Of a stretch of 7,235 nt of DNA, positions 1 to 6,139 are shown one piece after another (positions within the stretch are counted from its first letter, which is position 1; every line of letters starts with the position of its first letter). The stretch spans positions 1-7,235 of the forward strand of contig CAKQNZ010000109.1 in assembly GCA_934255435.1 (NCBI GenBank). The letters run 5' to 3'. The notes under the pieces were generated by a model. That model did not search any database. It was not told the origin of the DNA and saw nothing but the letters and a program-made list of their open reading frames with translations. The position numbers and the translations under genes were made by a program. This stretch comes from an uncultured Clostridia bacterium. GTDB lineage: Bacteria; Bacillota; Clostridia; Peptostreptococcales; Anaerovoracaceae.

Positions 1-136
1 GTAGGAGAAGGCTTATCTGCGGCACATAAGAGCTTCCGCTTATTGCTGCTTCCTTCCGGACCTGACAAGGTTCACGGTGTCCTATTGCGCAGGACCCAAA
101 CCATGCAAGCGGAACCATCAAAAGGCAATTTCATGC
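1..136 (-). ncRNA. ffs: Signal recognition particle RNA (4.5S/scRNA), 3' end outside window
   Basis: This is the RNA scaffold of the signal recognition particle. It binds Ffh and targets nascent membrane and secreted proteins to FtsY and the Sec translocon. Seen: the minus strand carries the near-invariant apical core CAGGUCCGGAAGGAAGC, with the GGAA tetraloop at 54-57, preceded by GUUUGGGUCCUGCGCAAU and followed by AUGUGCCGCAG, all as in Bacillus scRNA. Matching arms support the long hairpin: 98-102 with 10-14, 88-92 with 17-21, 80-85 with 26-31, and 75-77 with 36-38. A consensus promoter predicts the 5' end near 136-137. The conserved core starts only about 30 bases later, too little room for a Bacillus-type Alu domain, so I infer the short form. 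The 3' end and any terminator lie beyond the left edge. The 5' boundary is a prediction; the RNA's identity is secure. Confidence 0.95.
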
Positions 137-142
137 TATATA

Positions 143-171
143 ATTATAGACTTTTTAACGTCTCAAGTCAA
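143..171 (-). promoter_or_regulatory. Sigma-A type promoter of the SRP RNA gene
   Basis: The minus strand reads TTGACT at 171-166, a 17-base spacer, then TATAAT at 148-143. The -10 box is perfect, the -35 box has five of six consensus bases, and the spacing is ideal. Counting seven bases from the end of the -10 box puts transcription start at 136 (G) or 137 (A), just upstream of the SRP RNA core. The -35 box lies about 20 bases after the stop codon of the preceding gene. The strength fits a highly expressed stable RNA. A 5-base inverted repeat (149-153 with 165-169) spans the spacer and may be chance. Confidence 0.9.
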
Positions 172-190
172 GGATTTATTTGCATTATAC

Positions 191-1186
191 TTATCCTACG
201 ACTTTATAGATCTCATCGGCATATGGCGGATCTATTTCTGCAAGGACTCCGTTATCTGACATTTTGACGCCGGCTGCCTTGTCTTTCACAACGCCTATGA
301 TGCTGCAAGAGACTCCTGCTGCATCCATAGCAGACAGCATTTCTTCTTTTTTGTCTTCAGGCACTATGATCACCATGGAGCCGCTGGATATGAGCCTCAG
401 CGGATTTATGTCAAATTTTTCGCAGATCTTCAGAGTCTCAGGCTCCGCTGGTATCTTGTCTTTCCAGATCTCGGCTCCGTTTCCGGATATCTGGCACATC
501 TCCCATACAGCTCCCAGGATACCGCCTTCTGTTATGTCGTGCATACCATGGGTGCCTACGCTGCCGGCTGCAACGCCTTCCCTGACGACACTGACACGGT
601 CAAGGAAAGACTTCGCAGTTTCTATCTCGGCTTCAGTCATTACATCCTTCAGCTCCTGGCCGTGATCACATGCTATGATGCCGCTTCCTTCAAGACCTAC
701 GGCTTTCGTCATCATGATATGATCTCCAGGCACCATGTCGTCTCCGCTCTGGGAGCTGCCGCTCACTGCCTTTCCTATTGCAGTGGATACTATGACCGGC
801 TGTTTCACTGCAGGCGTTATCTCCGTGTGTCCTCCGATGATCTCCACGTTCAGTTCTGCTGCTGTTTCGGCTGCCTGTCCCATAATATACGCCACATCTT
901 CCTCAGTAGTCCCTTCCGGCAGCATGACTGCAAGCATTATGCCCAGCGGCTGTACACCGTTGGAAGCTATGTCGTTGCAGGTGATATGTATCGACAGTCT
1001 GCCTATATCGCCTACTGCCGATGTTATCGGATCTGTGGACATGATACATTCGCTTTCGCCAAAGTCGATGACAGCACAGTCCTCACCTATTCCAGGTCTT
1101 ACTCTCACATCGTCGTTCCTGTAGGTTATCTTTTCGAATACAAGTTTCTTCAGCAGATCGCTGTCTAATTTTCCTGCTTTAAGCAT
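191..1186 (-). CDS. AIR synthase-related (PurM/HypE-like) ATP-binding protein
   Basis: The product (331 aa from this start) belongs to the PurM/HypE/SelD/ThiL superfamily of ATP-dependent enzymes that form dimers with a shared glycine-rich nucleotide site. Seen: PGIGEDCAVID at 31-41, STDPIT at 50-55, CNDIASNG at 70-77 and GGHTEIT at 118-124 in the N-terminal AIRS half, then TKAVGLEGSGII and MHDITEGGILGAVWE, and a C-terminal AIRS_C half with SSGSMVII. It ends without the terminal cysteine that true HypE uses to carry the thiocarboxamide, and lacks a SelD-type Cys/Sec site, so hydrogenase maturation is not supported; the substrate is unknown. Start choice: a GTG at 1195 overlaps the ligA stop and lies within the Shine-Dalgarno AGAGGTGA, whereas ATG at 1186 sits 5 bases after that site. 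Very close coupling to ligA suggests co-expression. No terminator is visible after its TAA stop. Confidence 0.9.
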   Translation of the reverse strand: MLKAGKLDSDLLKKLVFEKITYRNDDVRVRPGIGEDCAVIDFGESECIMSTDPITSAVGDIGRLSIHITCNDIASNGVQPLGIMLAVMLPEGTTEEDVAYIMGQAAETAAELNVEIIGGHTEITPAVKQPVIVSTAIGKAVSGSSQSGDDMVPGDHIMMTKAVGLEGSGIIACDHGQELKDVMTEAEIETAKSFLDRVSVVREGVAAGSVGTHGMHDITEGGILGAVWEMCQISGNGAEIWKDKIPAEPETLKICEKFDINPLRLISSGSMVIIVPEDKKEEMLSAMDAAGVSCSIIGVVKDKAAGVKMSDNGVLAEIDPPYADEIYKVVG

Positions 1187-1191
1187 TGATT

Positions 1192-1199
1192 TCACCTCT
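1192..1199 (-). promoter_or_regulatory. Ribosome binding site deciding the start of the AIR synthase-like gene
   Basis: The minus strand reads AGAGGTGA, a 7-base match (GAGGTGA) to the 16S rRNA 3' tail complement, five bases before ATG at 1186. The site contains the ligA TGA stop (1192-1194), so a ribosome finishing LigA ends on the ribosome binding site of the next gene, consistent with translational coupling. It also contains the upstream GTG (1195-1193) that would otherwise be read as a start, which favours the ATG. Confidence 0.75.
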
Positions 1200-3159
1200 T
1201 TAACATTTCTATGAATTCTTCTTCTGTGATTATCGGAACACCAAGCTCCTTGGCTTTTTTGTTTTTGCCGGAGGATGATGTTATATCATTGTTTATAAGG
1301 TAGTCTGTTTTGCTGCTGACAGAACCTGCAGCTTTACCGCCAGCCTGCTCTATAGCTGCCTTGACACCGTCCCGGTTTTCGAAATGCACTACTTTGCCTG
1401 TGATAACGAATGTTTTGCCTGCAAGAGGCTGCTGCGATCCATCCGGCACCTCAAACGACTCGTCAAGATCAAGTACCTCCAGCAGATCGTCCACGATATG
1501 TGCGTTATGTGCGTCTTTGAAAAATCCGGTATACGCTTCTGCCATGACATCGCCTATGCCGTCTATCTCCACAAGCTCTTCTTCACTCAGATTGCTTATC
1601 CTGTCCCAGCTGTTGTTACAGGCTGCCGCTATCATTTTCGCATTTGCCACACCTATATTCGGGATACCTATGGCAAACAGCAGACGTGCCGGAGTAGTAT
1701 GTCTTGCCTTTTCCGCAGCTGCGACCATGTTACTGAAGGACTTTTCACCGAACCCTTCCATCCCGGTTATCCTGTCTTTCCAGCGTTCAAGTCTGAAAAT
1801 ATCTGCCGGCTCCTTTATCATGGCTTCGTCGACGAATTTTTCAAGAGTAGCCTCCGACAGTCCTTCTATATCCAGAGCATTGCGACTGACAAAATGAGTG
1901 AACATCTTTATCCGCTTTGCAGGGCAGCCCGGATCAGGGCAGTGAAGCGTCTCCACTCCGCTGTCGTCATGTATCACTGTGTCTGTCCCGCAGACAGGAC
2001 ATTTTTCAGGCGGAGATACAGTGCCGCTTTTCGTAAGGTTTTCCGAGATCTGCGGTATTATCATATTCGCCTTGTACACCTTTATCTCATCTCCGATACC
2101 AAGCTCCAGCTCCCTGACAATGCTGAGATTATGGACCGAAGCTCTGCTCACTGTTGTCCCCTCAAGCTCGACCGGGTCGAATACCGCTATCGGGTTTATC
2201 AGCCCTGTCCTCGAAGCGTTCCAGATGATCTCCCGAAGATGCGTCTCTCTGACTTCGTCTTTCCACTTGAAAGCGATGGAATCTCTTGGAAATTTCGCTG
2301 TACTTCCCAGTGATCTGCCGTACTCTATATCGTCGAAGATCAGCACCAGTCCGTCTGACGGCAGATTGAAATCATTTATCTTCTGTTCAAAGTCCGATAC
2401 TGCATCTTCTATACTGCTGCTGTCGACGCTGACATTGTCTGCTATATCGAAGCCCTGGGATCTGAGCCATTCCATCTGCTGATGTCTGTAGCTGAAATCA
2501 TGGTCGCTCTGTGCCAGTGAGAAGGCGTAGAATCTGACATGGCGTCCTGCTGTTATCTCGCTGTTCAGCTGTCTCACGCTGCCGCTGCATAGATTACGGG
2601 GATTCTTGTATCTGGCATCGGCATCACCGATAGTCCTGTTGATCTCCTCGAAATCATCATAGCTTATGACCGCTTCACCACGAATAACCACCCGGCCCTT
2701 CTCTGGTATCTCTATCGGGAGATTATCGAAAACTTTAGCATTGCTGGTTATCACTTCACCTTTGATTCCGTCACCTCTTGTGACAGCTTTCACGAGGCTT
2801 CCGTCCTCATATGTCAGCACCACTGTAAGTCCGTCCAGCTTCCATGAAAGAAGACCTGTCTTATCTCCGAGCCAGCTTTTCAGAGCCTCCACGTCCTTGG
2901 TCTTGTCCAGGGAAAGCATAGGCGACGGATGTCGTTCCTCAGGCAGTTCGCTTATGACTTCGTATCCCACGGATACCGTCGGACTTCCTGCCATCACTAT
3001 GCCAAGCTCTTTTTCAAGACTCTCAAGTTCATCGTAAAGATCGTCATATTCTCTGTTTGTCATTATCTCACGGCTTTCCTGATAATAAGCTCTTGCCGCT
3101 CTGCGCAGTTTCCCGGTGAGTTCTTCCAGCCGCTGATTTTTTTCATTCATGTCTTCCAT
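1192..3159 (-). CDS. ligA: NAD-dependent DNA ligase LigA
   Basis: This 655-aa cytoplasmic enzyme seals nicks in DNA during replication and repair using NAD+ (E. coli LigA is 671 aa). Domains in order: domain Ia (about 10-50, with YY and EYD); adenylation domain with catalytic lysine K107 in KLDG (107-110), TRGDG (127-131), RGE (160-162), NPRN and SVRQLN (186-199), DGLVLIF (269-275) and AFKW (296-299); OB fold (about 305-380); a four-cysteine zinc finger (C387, C390, C407, C412); helix-hairpin-helix repeats (about 420-555); and a C-terminal BRCT domain (about 576-655). Several residues usually conserved for nucleotide binding differ (see findings), marking a divergent clostridial-type branch. 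ATG at 3159 follows a GAAAGAGAG stretch; an in-frame ATG at 3150 is a weaker alternative. It lies 24 bases after pcrA, the same order as in Bacillus. Its TGA stop is embedded in the next gene's ribosome binding site. Confidence 0.97.
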   Translation of the reverse strand: MEDMNEKNQRLEELTGKLRRAARAYYQESREIMTNREYDDLYDELESLEKELGIVMAGSPTVSVGYEVISELPEERHPSPMLSLDKTKDVEALKSWLGDKTGLLSWKLDGLTVVLTYEDGSLVKAVTRGDGIKGEVITSNAKVFDNLPIEIPEKGRVVIRGEAVISYDDFEEINRTIGDADARYKNPRNLCSGSVRQLNSEITAGRHVRFYAFSLAQSDHDFSYRHQQMEWLRSQGFDIADNVSVDSSSIEDAVSDFEQKINDFNLPSDGLVLIFDDIEYGRSLGSTAKFPRDSIAFKWKDEVRETHLREIIWNASRTGLINPIAVFDPVELEGTTVSRASVHNLSIVRELELGIGDEIKVYKANMIIPQISENLTKSGTVSPPEKCPVCGTDTVIHDDSGVETLHCPDPGCPAKRIKMFTHFVSRNALDIEGLSEATLEKFVDEAMIKEPADIFRLERWKDRITGMEGFGEKSFSNMVAAAEKARHTTPARLLFAIGIPNIGVANAKMIAAACNNSWDRISNLSEEELVEIDGIGDVMAEAYTGFFKDAHNAHIVDDLLEVLDLDESFEVPDGSQQPLAGKTFVITGKVVHFENRDGVKAAIEQAGGKAAGSVSSKTDYLINNDITSSSGKNKKAKELGVPIITEEEFIEMLKR

Positions 3160-3183
3160 ATGACACTCTCTTTCATATAAAAT

Positions 3184-5385
3184 CTATATTTTCTTTATCG
3201 GAGCTATACCGGCAGCAAGTTTCTTGATACCCGAATCGAATTCCACTGTCACGACACTTCCTGTACTTTCAAGCACCGTCCCCTGTCCGAATTTCGGATG
3301 GGATACTGTATCTCCGCTGCTGAAGGTTTCCGATGAAGCCGCTGCATTCTTCTTTGTCTGCTGCCTGGCATATCTGAGCTGATCGAAAGGTTTGAAAGGT
3401 GTTTTCTCAGCTGCTCCGAACCTGAAGCTTCCTTCACTGACAGCGTTTGCCTTTTTCTCGTATACAGCGTCTCCCTCGATGAGATGCTTGTCCAGCTCCC
3501 GCAGGAACTGGGATTCTCTCGTATAGTCTGTCCTGCCGTACATCGTGCGCATGGAAGCGCTGGTCATCCACAGCCGCTCTCTTGCTCTCGTTATACCTAC
3601 ATAGCACAGACGGCGTTCCTCCTCCAGACCTTCCTCTCTGTCAAAGGCTCTCCAGCCAGGGAAAAGTCCGTCTTCCAGCCCCGGCATGAAAACATAAGGG
3701 AATTCCAGCCCCTTGGCACTGTGCATCGTCATCATGACAACGGCATCCTCTTCGCTGTCATGGTTGTCCACATCTGCCAGCAGCGCTATCCTTTCCATGA
3801 ACTCGGAAAGTGTAATATCGGGATCCTCGTTCTCATAATCCTTTATCACGGATTTGAATTCCATAAGGTTCTCTATGCGGCTTTCCGCTTCAAGAGTCTC
3901 CTGTACTTCCAGTGCTTTCAGATATCCGGAGTTCACCAGCAGCCCGTCGTACAGATCCGACACCTTCATCGTATCCTTTTCTTCACTGTACGATGATATC
4001 ATTGCTGCAAAAGCTTCTATATTAGCTGAGACCTTTGCAGAAAACGATCTCACGACTTCACTGTCTGAAAGCACATCGAACATACTCTCGTTCCTCACCG
4101 ACGCCAGTGTCTGCAGCTTTTCTATGGTCTTGCCGCCTATGCCTCGTTTCGGCTCGTTTATGATACGCATCAGTGCCAGATCGTCGGCATTGTTCTGTAC
4201 AAGTCTCATATAGCACATGATGTCTTTGATCTCCTTGCGGTCGTAATATCTGAGACCGCCCAGCACTCGGTACGGTATATCACGTCTTGACAGTGCTTCT
4301 TCAAAGGTCCTGGACTGGGAATTGGTCCTGTAGAGTATGGCGAAATCACTGTAGTCGGCGCCGTTTCCTCGCATGCGGTTTATCTCGCTGGCTATGAACT
4401 GTGCCTCGTCACGTTCATCATCAGCTCTGTAGTATACGATCTTGTCTCCGTCCTCCTGATCCGTCCAGAGTTTCTTCGGTTTCCTGCCCCTGTTGTTGGC
4501 TATCACTGAATGTGCCGCTTCAAGGATATTGCCTTTCGACCTGTAGTTCTGTTCGAGCTTGACTACTTTCGCACCCGGAAAATCACGTTCGAATTCCAGT
4601 ATGTTCCTTATGTCTGCTCCTCGCCACTGATATATGCACTGGTCGTCGTCTCCCACAACACATATATTATCATGTGCCTGAGCCAAGAGTTTTATGAATT
4701 TATACTGTATCTGGTTCGTATCCTGATACTCGTCCACCATTATGTACCTGAATCTGTTCTGATATCTCAGCAGCACAGACTCATCCTTTTCAAAAAGCCT
4801 CACCGTGTTGAGTAGAAGATCATCGAAGTCCATGGCATTGTTTTTTTTCAGGAGCCTGCTGTATTCTCTGTACACCTGATATACCATGCGTTCCTTCATG
4901 CCGTCGCCGTAAACAGCCGGATACGACTCCGGTGATATCTCTTTTTCTTTGGCTCTGCTTATCTCTCCGAGAAAGAATGCCGGCTTGTATTTCTTGCTGT
5001 CTATGCTCAGTTCTTTTGAAATATTCTTGACGAGAGTTTTCTGATCTGTGGGATCATATACTGCAAAATCCCTGCTGTAGCCCAGTATCTCTGCATTGCT
5101 TCTGAGGATCCTCAGACACGCCGAGTGGAATGTCATTATCCACATATTCAGACCTGCTCCTGCAAGAGCCTCGACCCTGTCCCGCATTTCTTTCGCAGCT
5201 TTGTTGGTGAAAGTCACGGCAAGTATGTTGTACGGAGATATGTTTTTCTCTTCTATCATGTATGCTATCCTGTGCGTCATGGTGCTTGTCTTGCCGCTGC
5301 CCGCACCTGCAAGGATAAGCAGCGGGCCTTCAGTATATATCGCTGCCTCCTGCTGCTGCTTGTTGAGTTTTTTCAGATAGTCCAT
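3184..5385 (-). CDS. pcrA: ATP-dependent DNA helicase PcrA (UvrD/Rep family)
   Basis: This 733-aa superfamily 1A 3'-5' helicase acts in DNA repair, rolling-circle replication, removal of RecA filaments and resolving conflicts with RNA polymerase. Seen: Q motif LNKQQQEA at 7-14; Walker A AGAGSGKT (26-33); motif Ia TFTNKAAKEM (58-67); Walker B VDEYQDTN (217-224); motif III GDDDQCIYQWRGAD (245-258); motif IV LEQNYRS (277-283); motif V TMHSAKGLEF (553-562); motif VI CYVGITRARERL (594-605). The C-terminal 45 residues (about 689-733, HPKFGQGTV through KKLAAGIAPI) form the Tudor-like tail by which PcrA-type helicases contact RNA polymerase. Length and domain order are normal for PcrA, with no truncation. 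ATG at 5385 is preceded by an AGGGGGAAGA purine-rich site. It starts 13 bases after the M50 protease gene and leads into ligA, a pairing known from Bacillus. Motif III has Cys250 where Ser is usual. Confidence 0.97.
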   Translation of the reverse strand: MDYLKKLNKQQQEAAIYTEGPLLILAGAGSGKTSTMTHRIAYMIEEKNISPYNILAVTFTNKAAKEMRDRVEALAGAGLNMWIMTFHSACLRILRSNAEILGYSRDFAVYDPTDQKTLVKNISKELSIDSKKYKPAFFLGEISRAKEKEISPESYPAVYGDGMKERMVYQVYREYSRLLKKNNAMDFDDLLLNTVRLFEKDESVLLRYQNRFRYIMVDEYQDTNQIQYKFIKLLAQAHDNICVVGDDDQCIYQWRGADIRNILEFERDFPGAKVVKLEQNYRSKGNILEAAHSVIANNRGRKPKKLWTDQEDGDKIVYYRADDERDEAQFIASEINRMRGNGADYSDFAILYRTNSQSRTFEEALSRRDIPYRVLGGLRYYDRKEIKDIMCYMRLVQNNADDLALMRIINEPKRGIGGKTIEKLQTLASVRNESMFDVLSDSEVVRSFSAKVSANIEAFAAMISSYSEEKDTMKVSDLYDGLLVNSGYLKALEVQETLEAESRIENLMEFKSVIKDYENEDPDITLSEFMERIALLADVDNHDSEEDAVVMMTMHSAKGLEFPYVFMPGLEDGLFPGWRAFDREEGLEEERRLCYVGITRARERLWMTSASMRTMYGRTDYTRESQFLRELDKHLIEGDAVYEKKANAVSEGSFRFGAAEKTPFKPFDQLRYARQQTKKNAAASSETFSSGDTVSHPKFGQGTVLESTGSVVTVEFDSGIKKLAAGIAPIKKI

Positions 5386-5398
5386 TCTTCCCCCTGCA

Positions 5399-6124
5399 TC
5401 ATAAAATCACAAAATTCATCAGTACATCATAGTACAGGAAATCCACACACGGCGATATTATCTTGCTGGTGATGCCGAACACGATCAGTGCCACCAGGAT
5501 GATATTGCCGTATCTGTAAAGATTCCAGTAGAAGTCTGTATGCTTGATGTTGAAGATCTCAGATATTATCGAAAAACCGTCAAGAGGCGGACATGGTATC
5601 AGATTGAATATCATAAGAACAAGATTTATCACTATGACATAGTTTATCATCTGCCAGATTATCGTGCCCAGGCTGTTTGCTGTCACGAACTGTGTTCCTG
5701 CAGTCAGCACCAGTATCTTCGCCACAAATGCGAACACAACTGCTATTATCAGGTTCATCGCTACTCCTGCCAGAGATACTAAAAGCTCATCACGTCTTCT
5801 GTGACGGAAGTTCCGTGGATCTATCATGACAGGTTTGCCCCATCCGAATCCGCAGAAGATAAGTGCTGCAAGACCAAGGAGATCTATATGTGCAGCCGGG
5901 TTTATCGTCACTCTGCCCTGGAGTTTCGGAGTGGGGTCTCCGAGTTTATATGCCACCGCCGCATGGGCAAACTCATGGAATGAAAGTCCTATGATTATCG
6001 CCGGCAAATACATGAGTGTCTGCATCAGCCAGTCCATTGGATTGCTGAAAGCCCCTGTCCTGAACGAGTTATACGCCAGGAATATTATCAGTATTATAAA
6101 TGTAAAATCGATATTTCGTCTCAA
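5399..6124 (-). CDS. Site-2 protease family (M50) membrane metalloprotease
   Basis: This 241-aa multipass membrane protein matches the small M50/S2P zinc metalloproteases (YwhC-like) that cleave substrates within the membrane; its substrate is unknown. Seen: the zinc-binding HEFAH (50-54) with catalytic Glu51, the conserved GRVTINPAAHID (70-81), and NLIPCPPLDG (174-183), whose Asp182 is the expected third zinc ligand. Hydrophobic segments lie near 8-19, 33-50, 82-95, 115-140, 155-177 and 205-222. No PDZ domain is present, unlike RseP, so it belongs to the minimal group. The start is TTG at 6124: AAGGAGG lies 8 bases upstream and overlaps the stop codon of the cardiolipin synthase gene, and no closer ATG is in frame before residue 30. 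It sits 13 bases from each neighbour, in the middle of the operon. Confidence 0.93.
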   Translation of the reverse strand: MRRNIDFTFIILIIFLAYNSFRTGAFSNPMDWLMQTLMYLPAIIIGLSFHEFAHAAVAYKLGDPTPKLQGRVTINPAAHIDLLGLAALIFCGFGWGKPVMIDPRNFRHRRRDELLVSLAGVAMNLIIAVVFAFVAKILVLTAGTQFVTANSLGTIIWQMINYVIVINLVLMIFNLIPCPPLDGFSIISEIFNIKHTDFYWNLYRYGNIILVALIVFGITSKIISPCVDFLYYDVLMNFVIL

Positions 6125-6132
6125 ATCTTTTT

Positions 6133-6139
6133 CCTCCTT
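6133..6139 (-). promoter_or_regulatory. Ribosome binding site supporting the TTG start of the M50 gene
   Basis: The minus strand reads AAGGAGG, a full consensus Shine-Dalgarno, eight bases before TTG at 6124. Its first two bases are shared with the TAA stop (6140-6138) of the upstream cardiolipin synthase gene, which suggests re-initiation by the same ribosomes. The optimal site may compensate for the weak TTG start. Confidence 0.85.

Noticed and set aside
43..267. Plus-strand open frame of 74 codons across the SRP RNA and its promoter
   Set aside because: It is antisense to the SRP RNA, runs through the promoter and into the antisense of the next gene, and resembles no protein.
539..1168. 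Plus-strand open frame of 209 codons opposite the AIR-synthase-like gene
   Set aside because: Shadow of the minus-strand gene; Cys/His/Tyr-rich composition, no ribosome binding site or motif.
191..1186. Calling this gene hypE, purM, thiL or selD
   Set aside because: It lacks the HypE C-terminal cysteine and the SelD Cys/Sec site, and has no supporting neighbours for purine or thiamine synthesis.
1184..1195. GTG at 1195 as the start of the AIR-synthase-like gene
   Set aside because: The GTG is part of the AGAGGTGA ribosome binding site, which is correctly spaced for ATG at 1186.
1384..2313. Long open frame of 309 codons on the plus strand opposite ligA
   Set aside because: It is antisense to a well-supported gene, its product is rich in Cys, His, Tyr and Arg with no recognisable motif, and it results from codon bias of the real strand.
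3484..3996. Plus-strand open frame opposite pcrA
   Set aside because: Shadow frame within the conserved helicase gene, with no independent evidence of coding.
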